Positions 8,039-15,096 are shown, counted from the stretch's first letter. The stretch: 16,544 nt of DNA from an uncultured Bacilli bacterium (GCA_944363755.1 CALVVC010000012.1:1-16544), one strand, 5' to 3'. Notes: a model not told the origin generated them from the sequence alone. Translations and numbers: made by a program.

Positions 8039-8086
8039 ATGTTAAAAGTAAAATCAAACGATATAATCTCTCTATGGCAATACTAA
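8039..8086 (+). CDS. 15-residue leader peptide upstream of rnr (candidate)
   Basis: The ATG at 8039 follows a very strong site (GGGAGGGA, 5-6 bases away) and opens a 15-codon frame, MLKVKSNDIISLWQY, ending in TAA. It overlaps no other good frame and finishes inside the left edge of a hairpin followed by six Ts, just before the RNase R ribosome binding site. This is the layout of a transcription-attenuation leader. The peptide matches no family I know. It could instead be a chance frame or the remnant of a deleted gene; the strong ribosome site argues for translation. Confidence 0.5.
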   Translation: MLKVKSNDIISLWQY

Positions 8087-8105
8087 GCTTTGTATTGTCT
8101 TTTTT
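8078..8105 (+). terminator. attenuator-like hairpin before rnr
   Basis: CAATAC (8078-8083) and GTATTG (8092-8097) form a stem around a palindromic loop (TAAGCTTT), followed by T at 8100-8105. The leader peptide's stop codon is at 8084-8086, so a ribosome reaching it would cover the left arm and prevent the hairpin. The stem is short, so termination would be weak. Confidence 0.45.
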
Positions 8106-8118
8106 CATGGAGGATTAT

Positions 8119-10620
8119 ATGAAAACAGTATTTGATTTTGAAAAAGAAATAATTAATGAATTAAAAGAAAAAGAATATTTAACTATTCATGACTTACAAA
8201 AAAGAATTGGAATACCTTCATACCAAGAACGAAGTAACTTTCTAGAAGCCCTATACAAATTAGAATTAAGAGAAGGTATTTATAATATAAATAAAGGAAC
8301 TTATACTTTATTTCCAAGTGATTTATATAAAGTTGACTATATAGATGCTACTCCTAACGGACTATATCTAAAAAATTCTAAAGTAATAATAGATGAAAAT
8401 CTTAATAAAGGAAAGACAATTTTAAAAGAAGACATAGTTATTGTAACTAATGAAAAAAATCCTAAAATAATTAAAACATTAGGAAGAAATATGTATTTTT
8501 TTAAAGATTATCTTCTAAAAGAATTAGAACATAAAAATTTAACCTATAAACAAATTAAACACCTTGCTATAGCAAGAACTAGTCAAAAGATAACTGAATT
8601 AAAAGAATTATTACATGACCTTGAAAGAACTGGAAAAATATATTATCAAGATAATACTTTCGAAAAATGGAAAGATACTCTAGCTTTAACTAAACTAAAA
8701 ACTGATAGTAATAATAAATTATATTTTGAATTAGATAATAAAAGATACTACAAAGAAGGAGAAGAACTAAACAAAGCTCTTGATGGAGATATTATCGCTG
8801 TAACAAGAAAAGGTAAACATATTGTAAAAATAATTGAAAGAACAAAAGAAGAGTTAATATTAGAAGTTGTAGAAATTGATGGCGTAAAACAACTAGAACC
8901 CGTACTTTTACCAGGCAAAGGTAAAATAAAAGCTAGAATAAGTTCTAATGATATGAAACATCTTAATATCGGTGATAGAATAAAAGCTAGAATAAGTCTA
9001 GAAGAAACAGATGGCGTTTATGAAGCAGATTATATAAGTACAATAGGTAATATTAAAGATACTGATATTGACATAATATCCATCGCTATCAAACATGGAT
9101 TTAATATAGAGTTTAGCGAAGAAGCACTAAAGGAGGCAAGAAATATACCTCAAACTATAAATATAGATGATTATAAAAATAGATATGATTTTACTAAAAG
9201 ATTCAAAACCTTTACTATTGATTGTGACAATACTAAAGATATGGATGATGCAGTTAGTATAACAAAAAATGAAAATGGTAATTACATTTTAGCAGTACAT
9301 ATCGCTCATGTATCTCATTATGTTAAAAGAGGTAGTGCTCTTAATAAAGAAGCTTATGAAAGAGCCCTATCAGCATATCCTGCTAATTCTGTTATTCCCA
9401 TGCTTCCTAAAGAACTATCAAATGGAATCTGTTCCCTAAACCCTAATACAAAAAGACTAACAAGAACCTGTATTATGGAAATATCTCCAAGAGGAGAACT
9501 ATTAAACTATAACTTTGCTAATTCTATTATTGAATCTAAAAAGAAAATGTCATATAGCGAAGTTAATAAAGTCTTAGACGAAGGAATAGTTAATGATGAG
9601 TATTTACCATTTTTAGAAGATTTAACTATCTTAAAAGACTTATCAGACATCCTAACTTTAAAAAGAAAAAGTGAAGGTATGTTAACATTTGTAGAACATG
9701 AAAACGCATTTATTGAAGATGAAGATGGTAATGTTACAAGTATAGAAGAAAAAAATAATGGTACTGCTGGTAAAATAATTGAAAATGCCATGATTTTATA
9801 TAATTACTGTGAGTCATTATATTTAAACTATATAATAGGTACATCTATTAATAGAGTCCATGATTTACCAGATCAAGAAAAACTAATAGATGCTTTTGAT
9901 AAAATTCATAATCTTGGTTACAATTTACCAAAAATAGGTTCAATGACTACAGCAGAATATATTCAAACAGTATTAAATACTTATCAAAATACAAATGATT
10001 ATCCTATCATTTCAGACATTATCTTAAAATCATTACCAAGAGCCCATTATACTACCAATCCAACAGGACACTTTGGTTTAGGTTTAGACTACTATACTCA
10101 TTCTACTTCTCCTATTAGAAGATACCCAGACTTAAAAGCTCAACAGATAATGGATTCATATGAACAAGGAAAACTATATGAAATAGAAGATAATAATACT
10201 TTAGAAGCCATATGTGAACATTGCTCTATGAAAGAACAATCTTCAGAATCTTTAGAAAAAGAAGTAGAGCTAGTAAAGATGTTAAATTATGTAGAAAGAC
10301 ACAAAGATAAAAGTTATTATGGCATTATCACAGATATTGATAGTGAAAGAGCATATTTAAAAACTATGACAAATATCCCTGGATATATTGAATATCTTGA
10401 TTTAGACGATATAAGATTTATTAAATCTAAAAGATACTTAAAAGATGAAAATGATAATGTTATTTTAAGAATAGGTAATCTAGTTAAAGTAGTAACTAAA
10501 GATACTAATCATAAAGAATTATTAGTAAACTTTGATGTTATTAAAAATATTACTCTAGAACAACAAAATAAAAAAGGTGCTAATGCTCTTAGAAAAAGTT
10601 ATGTAAAAAGACTATATTAA
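8119..10620 (+). CDS. rnr: ribonuclease R (RNB-family 3'-5' exoribonuclease)
   Basis: A processive 3'-5' exoribonuclease that degrades structured RNA, including rRNA and tmRNA-tagged messages. From the ATG at 8119 (GGAGG 5 bases before) it has 833 residues. A longer frame from 8074 would run through the attenuator hairpin and lacks a ribosome site. Domains: winged helix (about 15-60); beta-rich stretch; a second winged-helix-like segment (128-183); cold-shock-like region (about 190-345); RNB catalytic domain (about 360-675) with Asp368, 374, 376 and 377 matching the four metal-binding Asp of E. coli RNase R; the GHFGLGL...YYTHSTSPIRRYPDL motif; S1 domain (732-807); short basic tail. It is about 50 residues longer than the Bacillus enzyme because of the extra N-terminal part. 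smpB, a common neighbour, does not follow. Confidence 0.95.
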   Translation: MKTVFDFEKEIINELKEKEYLTIHDLQKRIGIPSYQERSNFLEALYKLELREGIYNINKGTYTLFPSDLYKVDYIDATPNGLYLKNSKVIIDENLNKGKTILKEDIVIVTNEKNPKIIKTLGRNMYFFKDYLLKELEHKNLTYKQIKHLAIARTSQKITELKELLHDLERTGKIYYQDNTFEKWKDTLALTKLKTDSNNKLYFELDNKRYYKEGEELNKALDGDIIAVTRKGKHIVKIIERTKEELILEVVEIDGVKQLEPVLLPGKGKIKARISSNDMKHLNIGDRIKARISLEETDGVYEADYISTIGNIKDTDIDIISIAIKHGFNIEFSEEALKEARNIPQTINIDDYKNRYDFTKRFKTFTIDCDNTKDMDDAVSITKNENGNYILAVHIAHVSHYVKRGSALNKEAYERALSAYPANSVIPMLPKELSNGICSLNPNTKRLTRTCIMEISPRGELLNYNFANSIIESKKKMSYSEVNKVLDEGIVNDEYLPFLEDLTILKDLSDILTLKRKSEGMLTFVEHENAFIEDEDGNVTSIEEKNNGTAGKIIENAMILYNYCESLYLNYIIGTSINRVHDLPDQEKLIDAFDKIHNLGYNLPKIGSMTTAEYIQTVLNTYQNTNDYPIISDIILKSLPRAHYTTNPTGHFGLGLDYYTHSTSPIRRYPDLKAQQIMDSYEQGKLYEIEDNNTLEAICEHCSMKEQSSESLEKEVELVKMLNYVERHKDKSYYGIITDIDSERAYLKTMTNIPGYIEYLDLDDIRFIKSKRYLKDENDNVILRIGNLVKVVTKDTNHKELLVNFDVIKNITLEQQNKKGANALRKSYVKRLY

Positions 10621-10645
10621 AACAGTGATGGTTTCACTGTTTTTA
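10619..10645. terminator. bidirectional terminator between rnr and the redox operon
   Basis: A 10-bp perfect stem (10619-10628 with 10634-10643, loop TGGTT) is flanked by T on both strands, ending rnr and the convergent three-gene operon. It overlaps the stop codons of both. Confidence 0.9.
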
Positions 10646-10936
10646 TTTAATATTTTTTAATCTATGTTTAATATCTAAAATTAAATCCATAGGAGCATTA
10701 TCCATTTTATTTAAAACAAGTAAAGCATCTTGTAACTTAGTCTTAACAGGAACTGTATCTTTAATTTTTTGAACTTCAGAAAAAAAATCAAAATTAGAAC
10801 TTGGATTTTGTTTAACAAACTCTCTAATATAATTTTCTATATCTTTTAAAACATATTCTTTTAAATTATAAGTATCCATTTCCATAACCCCAAAATACCC
10901 ACTTATCATATATCTATAAGTATCATCTATCTCCAT
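10643..10936 (-). CDS. hypothetical 97-residue protein, last gene of redox operon
   Basis: I do not recognise this protein. It is mainly helical by sequence (a charged helix, KEYVLKDIENYIREFVKQN, and C-terminal helices ending in DIKHRLKNIK), with no Cys, signal peptide or membrane segment, so it is probably cytoplasmic. It starts 14 bases after the ferredoxin stop behind only a weak GAGAG-type site. Shared orientation and tight spacing place it in the rubredoxin-ferredoxin operon, but its lack of metal ligands means it need not be a redox protein. Confidence 0.75.
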   Translation of the reverse strand: MEIDDTYRYMISGYFGVMEMDTYNLKEYVLKDIENYIREFVKQNPSSNFDFFSEVQKIKDTVPVKTKLQDALLVLNKMDNAPMDLILDIKHRLKNIK

Positions 10937-10950
10937 TAAGTATCACTCTC

Positions 10951-11448
10951 TCAATCATTTATGACTAACTTTGAAAGCAGTTTATTTATAATAGAATCTA
11001 TCTCTTTATCTTTACCTAACAAACTTTTTAAAAATTTATTAGTACTAGTTGATTGTGGCAACATATATCCTGCTTCACGGAATAAATCTTCAACTATTAC
11101 TTTATTTGAATGAATTAAAGCCTTATATAAACGTTTAAGATCATCATTACTAGATTTATTCATAAGATATTTTAAAGTCTTAATCTCATCTATCTTCCTA
11201 TCAGCAATACTAAATAATTCACTAATAACTCTTTTATCTTTAACCCTTTGTTTAGGATAAACTCTAGGTAACATACTAATAGCTCTCGATGGACAAGAAG
11301 CTGCACAAGCTCCACAACCAATACATTTATCAAAATCTATCTGACCTGTTTCATTATCAGTAGCACCAGTTGGACATACAAAAAGGCATAAGCAATCTTT
11401 AGTACATATTTTTAAGTCACGATAAGCATATCTTTCACTTTTCTCCAT
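10951..11448 (-). CDS. two-cluster 4Fe-4S ferredoxin-like protein
   Basis: A 165-residue cytoplasmic iron-sulphur protein. The N-terminal 60 residues hold two cluster motifs: Cys15, 19, 21, 25 (CTKDCLCLFVCP, a shifted CX3CXCX3CP spacing) and Cys42, 45, 48, 52 (CIGCGACAASCP, standard). The remaining 100 residues are helical and lack Cys. As far as I recall, related 4Fe-4S proteins with the CTKDCLC motif occur beside rubrerythrin genes in anaerobic Bacillota, so it is likely an electron carrier for peroxide or oxygen reduction; the partner is inferred from context. The ATG directly follows the TAG of the upstream gene, with GGAGG inside that gene's end, so translation is coupled. The stop is TGA, which supports the standard genetic code. 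Confidence 0.85.
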   Translation of the reverse strand: MEKSERYAYRDLKICTKDCLCLFVCPTGATDNETGQIDFDKCIGCGACAASCPSRAISMLPRVYPKQRVKDKRVISELFSIADRKIDEIKTLKYLMNKSSNDDLKRLYKALIHSNKVIVEDLFREAGYMLPQSTSTNKFLKSLLGKDKEIDSIINKLLSKLVIND

Positions 11449-12087
11449 CTAGCACACCTCCAATATCTTAACACTAGGAACACGACACACAGGACATACT
11501 TTAGGAGGATTATCCCCTACATAAATAAAACCACATATATCACAAACCCATATTTTATTATTCTTAATATAATCTATTCCCTTTTCTTTATAAGTATCTA
11601 TAATTACTTTCATAATATTAGTACTCTTACTAGCCCAATTAACAACTCTCTTAGCCCCTCTATCATCATATTTAGAAAATACTTCCATTGCCTTACTAAA
11701 ACTATTAATATCAGAACTAACCATATCAATAACATCATCTAAACTACCAGTTTTAGCACTTTCTAACTCTTCATAATGTCTAGATAATTCCCTAAATAAA
11801 TCTTTTTCTTCTTCCAAATATTGTTTTTCTGAAGCTTTTGCTAAATTAGAACAAATTAAAGATATTTCATAATTAGATAACTCTCTTAAATCATCATCTA
11901 CTTCTTCTATAATCTCAACTTTCTCTTCTTCTTTTATTTTCTCTTTTTCTTCTTTAATCTCTTCAAATAAACTCTTAGGTGCCCCACAAGCCGGACACTT
12001 CCAATCATCAGGTAAATCAACAAATTTTACCTTTTCTTTAGAATCATCATAAATATAACCACAAATAGTACAACGATATTTCCTCAT
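11449..12087 (-). CDS. rubredoxin / rubrerythrin-like fusion protein
   Basis: A 212-residue protein: an N-terminal rubredoxin domain (CTICGY...[14 protein letters not shown]; Cys6, 9, 31, 34), a charged linker (40-70, Glu/Lys-rich, coiled-coil-like), a helical central domain (70-175), and a rubrerythrin-type C-terminal iron site ([11 protein letters not shown]...CPVC; Cys182, 185, 198, 201). The first domain lacks the usual 8-residue loop between its Cys pairs. The central helices look like a rubrerythrin relative ([15 protein letters not shown]), but I cannot place a complete set of di-iron ligands. It likely shuttles electrons in oxidative-stress defence in an anaerobe. The start at 12087 has GGAGG five bases upstream; the alternative ATG at 12099 overlaps that site, so I rejected it. 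It is the first gene of the operon. Confidence 0.87.
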   Translation of the reverse strand: MRKYRCTICGYIYDDSKEKVKFVDLPDDWKCPACGAPKSLFEEIKEEKEKIKEEEKVEIIEEVDDDLRELSNYEISLICSNLAKASEKQYLEEEKDLFRELSRHYEELESAKTGSLDDVIDMVSSDINSFSKAMEVFSKYDDRGAKRVVNWASKSTNIMKVIIDTYKEKGIDYIKNNKIWVCDICGFIYVGDNPPKVCPVCRVPSVKILEVC

Positions 12088-12122
12088 ACATACCTCCATA
12101 AATAAATCATATCAAACAAAGA

Positions 12123-12152
12123 ATAATAAATCCACCATATTTTCATACTCAA
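12123..12152 (-). promoter_or_regulatory. possible promoter of the redox operon
   Basis: On the minus strand, TTGAGT (12147-12152) is followed after 18 bases by TATTAT (12123-12128). This would start transcription about 30 bases before the rubredoxin-like gene, within the 70-base gap to the HD gene. Read-through from the HD gene is also possible, since I see no terminator there. Confidence 0.4.
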
Positions 12153-12157
12153 TTTAT

Positions 12158-13072
12158 TTAATTATATCTTTTTCCATTAACTAGAGGCTTTAAAACTCTA
12201 ACCTTAATATTAGGAATAGCTATCTTAGGAATAGAATCAATATTTATATTCTCAAAAAGATTAATTTTATCCAATAACTCTTTATCAGTACTTTTCTTTA
12301 ATATATTAAATAATTCTACTTCATTAAGACTATACAAATCATCATAAGTAATATAACCCTTATCAATAGATAGTTTTGTTATATTAGCAAGCAAGTGCAT
12401 CATATAATTATCTTCATTAGTATGACAATACAAATCTATACTTTCACTAACATCTATTATTTTAGAAACAATATCTCTATTATTAAAACCAATCTCATCT
12501 TCATTATCTTCATTTTTAAATACTCTAACATCATTAATAATTTTTTTAATATCATCTTTAGTAACATTTTTAGTCCATGCTATACCAGTTAAAATAACAC
12601 CATCTAACCTATCAGCACAACACTTTGGTCTATCGTTATCAACAATACTAAAGTTTTTAAAATTAATAATATTATCTACATCTATATTGTCTTCTTTTAA
12701 ACACTTAAGTAAATACTTATCATTTTTAATAATATCTTCCGTAAGTTCTTCTGTGCTTTCTTGTTTTTCATAATCTTCATTCATATAATCTATAACATGA
12801 GAAAAACAAGGAGTTGCAACATCATGAAATAAAGCTGCTACAGTCATAGTCTTATCATTAGTTACTTTATAAGTTAATAAAGAAGTTGTTAGAGAATGAT
12901 CAAACCTACTAATATATTCATCAAAATTATAAACACTTTTAGAAGCAAAATCCATTCCACAAAAATAACCAACACTCATCAATCTAACTAAAGAAGGACA
13001 TTTAAGATATTTTTTAAGAAAAAATGGCATATCATTATAATCTAATTGCTCTAAATAATACTTTAATAACAT
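12158..13072 (-). CDS. HD-domain phosphohydrolase
   Basis: A 304-residue metal-dependent HD-superfamily protein. Visible metal ligands are H59 (RFDHS), H83-D84 (ALFHDVATPCFSH) and D154 (CADRLDG), in the order H...HD...D; the 'HD..tP.FSH' form is that of the dGTPase/SAMHD1-like branch. The substrate is unknown; nucleotides or nucleotide messengers are plausible. There is no membrane segment or signal peptide. GGAGGG precedes the ATG at a good distance. The upstream gap to fic (13073-13239) carries the same pair of palindromes found upstream of fic, so the two genes probably share a regulator. Confidence 0.85.
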   Translation of the reverse strand: MLLKYYLEQLDYNDMPFFLKKYLKCPSLVRLMSVGYFCGMDFASKSVYNFDEYISRFDHSLTTSLLTYKVTNDKTMTVAALFHDVATPCFSHVIDYMNEDYEKQESTEELTEDIIKNDKYLLKCLKEDNIDVDNIINFKNFSIVDNDRPKCCADRLDGVILTGIAWTKNVTKDDIKKIINDVRVFKNEDNEDEIGFNNRDIVSKIIDVSESIDLYCHTNEDNYMMHLLANITKLSIDKGYITYDDLYSLNEVELFNILKKSTDKELLDKINLFENINIDSIPKIAIPNIKVRVLKPLVNGKRYN

Positions 13073-13160
13073 ATAGAACCCTCCTTAAAAACATAATAAC
13101 ATATTTAATAATAATATACTACAAATTATCTTTTATTAAAATATTACTTATATATCTAAA

Positions 13161-13191
13161 AATGCACAATATTTTAAAAATATTGTGCATT
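13161..13191. promoter_or_regulatory. 31-base palindrome upstream of HD gene (site A)
   Basis: A perfect palindrome with 15-base arms (13161-13175 and 13177-13191) around a single A; the core half-site is TGCACAAT. An inverted copy with one mismatch lies upstream of fic. On the minus strand it is followed by a short T run, so it might also end fic transcription. Confidence 0.75.
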
Positions 13192-13213
13192 ATATAAAAT
13201 AAATATGCTGTTT

Positions 13214-13230
13214 TGCACAATCATTGTGCA
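13214..13230. promoter_or_regulatory. 17-base palindrome upstream of HD gene (site B)
   Basis: TGCACAAT, C, ATTGTGCA is a perfect palindrome of the same half-site as the neighbouring 31-base one. The centres lie 46 bases apart (13176 and 13222). It ends 9 bases after the fic stop in minus-strand terms. Confidence 0.7.
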
Positions 13231-13239
13231 TTTATTACT

Positions 13240-14313
13240 TTATAATTCTCTTCCAACAAATACATTATATATCTCATTATATCTATAACTTAGCTTTGCA
13301 TAAGTTGAATCTTGAACTAAAATTCCCATATCTACCAAATTATCTATAATGTTAGATACTGTATTCCTTGACACTCCTGATTCCTCCACTACTTCTTTCT
13401 TAGTAAAAACTACTTGTTTCATAATTACTGGCATTATTCTATATACAGCAGTACTATTTAATTCACTTATTCTTTCCATATCATTAATATAAATTTGTTT
13501 TATTCTATTTATTTTTGCAATATAATTATTACATTGATCAATAATACATTGTAAGAAAAATTTTATAAAACCTAACATATTTCCTTTTCTACTCTCATTT
13601 AAATATCTATAATAACTAGGTTTATATAATTCTATTATTTCAGATAAAAACAAAATAGGTTCATCTTCAGTAAGTATAGCCAACTGAATTGGAATTAATG
13701 CTCTACCTAATCTTCCATTACCATCACGATAAGCATGTATAGTTTCAAACTGAGAATGAGATATAGCCATATTAATAAATATAGGATCAATATAGGCATC
13801 ATTCATATATTGAAATAAATTATCTAATAATATAGGAACTTCTTCTGGTATAGGTGGAACAAATATAGCTTCATCAATAGTACATCCCTTAGGTCCCACC
13901 CAATTTTGAACATCTCTAATCTTACCAGGCTCTTTTTCATTACCTCTAACACTATCTAATAAAATTTTATGAATAGTATTTACAAATTTAATATCAATTT
14001 TTTCTTGTTTTAAATAATCTTTTGCATACTCAATAACTTTTTTCAAATTTTGAATTTCTAAATTATCATCAGTTTTTGGCATATATTTCAAATAATACAT
14101 TTCATCTTGAGAAATCTGCGTACCCTCAATTTGTGTAGACTTTAAACTTTCGCTCAATATGACTGAATCAAGAAAAAATTTTGAATCAAATTGACTATTT
14201 TTTAAATTTGATTTATATTCGCCGTATCTTTCATTAGCTTCTGAAATCAAATTTAGTAACTCTTTATCAATATTATATTTTATTGGTAACATATCAACTT
14301 TAATTGGTTTCAT
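13240..14313 (-). CDS. Fic-family protein (class II) with C-terminal winged helix
   Basis: Fic enzymes usually transfer AMP from ATP to protein hydroxyls. The 357 residues hold a Fic N-terminal domain (1-100) with the inhibitory-helix motif STQIEG (59-64; S..[IV]EG placed before the Fic core makes it class II and self-inhibited), the Fic core with HAYRDGNGRLGR (193-204, catalytic His193), and a C-terminal winged helix (about 294-340; TKKEVVEESGVSRNTVSNIIDNL). The winged helix suggests that the protein also binds DNA, possibly the TGCACAAT palindromes upstream. I chose the ATG at 14313 because GAGG lies six bases before it and MKPIKVDMLP matches the family's usual N-terminus; the longer frame from 14367 has no ribosome site. 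No separate antitoxin gene is present. Confidence 0.9.
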   Translation of the reverse strand: MKPIKVDMLPIKYNIDKELLNLISEANERYGEYKSNLKNSQFDSKFFLDSVILSESLKSTQIEGTQISQDEMYYLKYMPKTDDNLEIQNLKKVIEYAKDYLKQEKIDIKFVNTIHKILLDSVRGNEKEPGKIRDVQNWVGPKGCTIDEAIFVPPIPEEVPILLDNLFQYMNDAYIDPIFINMAISHSQFETIHAYRDGNGRLGRALIPIQLAILTEDEPILFLSEIIELYKPSYYRYLNESRKGNMLGFIKFFLQCIIDQCNNYIAKINRIKQIYINDMERISELNSTAVYRIMPVIMKQVVFTKKEVVEESGVSRNTVSNIIDNLVDMGILVQDSTYAKLSYRYNEIYNVFVGREL

Positions 14314-14398
14314 AATAAGCCTCATTCCTTCCGCTTCATTTAAGTCATACATAGCCATGAATAACATAATTACTTTTTCAAATTAATCATCTAGAAAA

Positions 14399-14427
14399 AG
14401 TTTAACATAATACAATACTTTTGTAAA
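14399..14427 (-). promoter_or_regulatory. fic promoter
   Basis: The minus strand has TTTACA (14422-14427), 17 bases, then TAAACT (14399-14404). The -35 box starts two bases after the edge of the large upstream palindrome, so binding there would touch RNA polymerase. Confidence 0.5.
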
Positions 14428-14429
14428 CA

Positions 14430-14466
14430 AAAAATGCACAATATTTTGAAAACATTGTGCATTTTT
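14430..14466. promoter_or_regulatory. large palindrome upstream of fic (site A')
   Basis: Arms of 18 bases (14430-14447 and 14449-14466) with one mismatch around a central G; the inner 31 bases (14433-14463) match the site upstream of the HD gene at all but a few positions near the centre. Core half-site TGCACAAT. Confidence 0.75.
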
Positions 14467-14485
14467 GTCGAAAATTCCTAACTTT

Positions 14486-14502
14486 TGCACAATCACTATG
14501 CA
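14486..14502. promoter_or_regulatory. 17-base imperfect palindrome upstream of fic (site B')
   Basis: TGCACAAT, C, ACTATGCA differs from the site near 13214 at two positions in one arm. Its centre (14494) lies 46 bases from the centre of the large palindrome (14448), exactly the spacing seen in the other copy. Confidence 0.65.
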
Positions 14503-14885
14503 TTTTTTACATTTTTCAGCATAAAGATGCTAAATAGTATTAAATCATTTCACAAAATCATTGCTTTAAGTTTGCTATTTTTAGATTTTTAATACATCAA
14601 ACTCATGTTTTTCTATAATCTATTGCCATTTGATTATTTACAAATAATATTCAATTTAAATGTATTAAATATAATAAATTATATCAATTTATATTTCTTA
14701 GATTAAAATACTTTTTCAAACTCTTAAAACATATAAAAACGAACTATTACTAGTTCGAATAGATATCAATGTGGTGCCGTTGAGGAAGTTATCTACAACT
14801 TATCGATAATTTAATACAAGAAGCAATCACTATTTAAACTATAACATACACTCTTGAAATTTTATCAAAAACATTTCTTGTTCTC
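14503..14885. other. noncoding region, no protein gene seen
   Basis: Very AT-rich with no supported frame. It holds a minus-oriented terminator (14740-14757) and, just right of it, a small G/C-richer islet (14771-14787) within a stretch able to form a short hairpin (AAGTT/AACTT around 14788-14803). This may be a small RNA gene or the remains of one; I cannot assign it. Confidence 0.4.
14735..14757 (-). terminator. orphan intrinsic terminator
   Basis: CGAACTA (14740-14746), loop TTAC, TAGTTCG (14751-14757) is a perfect 7-bp stem followed on the minus strand by TTTTT. No minus-strand gene lies upstream of it, so it ends either a small RNA from about 14760-14850 or a transcript of a lost gene. 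Confidence 0.7.
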
Positions 14886-14914
14886 TTGTTTTATGAATAT
14901 ATTTATTATATAAT
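14886..14914 (+). promoter_or_regulatory. promoter of the small hydrophobic peptide mRNA
   Basis: TTGTTT (14886-14891), 17 bases, perfect TATAAT (14909-14914). The start is predicted at about 14921, exactly where a segment begins that pairs with the end of the transcript. Confidence 0.7.
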
Positions 14915-14920
14915 TCTAAC

Positions 14921-14973
14921 AGGAACATTTGATGTGAGTGTCGTCCTCCAATCTTGAGAAAGAAAGGAGGGAT
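14921..14973 (+). promoter_or_regulatory. structured 5' leader hiding the ribosome site
   Basis: The leader has three parts. AGGAACATTT (14921-14930) and GTGAGTGTCG (14934-14943) can pair with 15136-15145 and 15116-15125 (one G-U) in the 3' end. CCTCC (14945-14949) is complementary to the ribosome site GGAGG (14966-14970). Both pairings would reduce translation. Confidence 0.6.
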
Positions 14974-14977
14974 AGAA

Positions 14978-15070
14978 ATGAAGAAAAGAACTTTTATAAT
15001 AAAAGTCCTTCGTCTTATTGCTATCATTTTATTACTCCTTACCTTATTGGTAATAGCAATAAAAATATGA
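14978..15070 (+). CDS. 30-residue hydrophobic peptide, candidate type I toxin
   Basis: The frame starts at ATG 14978, with AAAGGAGGGA seven bases upstream, and runs to TGA. It encodes a short basic head (MKKRTFIIKVLR) followed by one membrane helix of about 18 residues rich in Leu and Ile, ending IKI. It has no signal cleavage site. Size, basic head plus single helix, a leader that masks the ribosome site, 5'-3' pairing, and an antisense RNA unit overlapping the 3' end together resemble membrane-acting type I toxins such as those of the TxpA and BsrG systems. The peptide itself matches none that I know. It was too short for routine gene calling. The function is inferred from layout only; a small regulatory membrane peptide is an alternative. 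Confidence 0.65.
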   Translation: MKKRTFIIKVLRLIAIILLLLTLLVIAIKI

Positions 15071-15096
15071 CACTCTCTCATCTCTGATTGAGTGTC
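15068..15096 (-). terminator. hairpin ending the antisense RNA
   Basis: A 7-bp stem with a 14-base loop; a T-rich tail occurs only on the minus strand. On the plus strand the same GACACTC could also pair with GAGTGTC in the mRNA leader (14936-14942). Confidence 0.55.

Noticed and set aside
8074..8118. Upstream extension of rnr from ATG 8074
   Set aside because: It has no ribosome site and would encode the hairpin and T run; ATG 8119 has GGAGG at ideal distance.
9507..9791. Minus-strand 94-codon frame within rnr
   Set aside because: It lies wholly inside the RNB catalytic domain coding region, and has no ribosome site or recognisable motif.
12395..12592. Plus-strand 65-codon frame within the HD gene
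   Set aside because: It is a shadow of a clear HD-domain gene, with Ile/Phe/Asn-rich random composition.
14771..14780. TGGTGCCG shared with the tRNA-Thr 3' end (5482-5489), as a possible att site
   Set aside because: Only eight bases match and the interval contains housekeeping genes such as rnr, so an element bounded by these is implausible.
14793..14802. TTATCTACA as a DnaA box
   Set aside because: It is one base off consensus and single, with no cluster of boxes or dnaA/dnaN genes; expected by chance in AT-rich DNA.
14771..14820. Resemblance of the minus strand (GGCACCA, AAGTT/AACTT) to a Cas9 tracrRNA tail
   Set aside because: There are no CRISPR repeats or cas genes in the window, and no anti-repeat segment; similarity is limited to a few bases.
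14839..15081. Minus-strand 80-codon frame across the candidate toxin locus
   Set aside because: It runs antisense through the promoter, leader and hydrophobic peptide, and has no ribosome site or domain. The plus-strand unit explains the sequence better.
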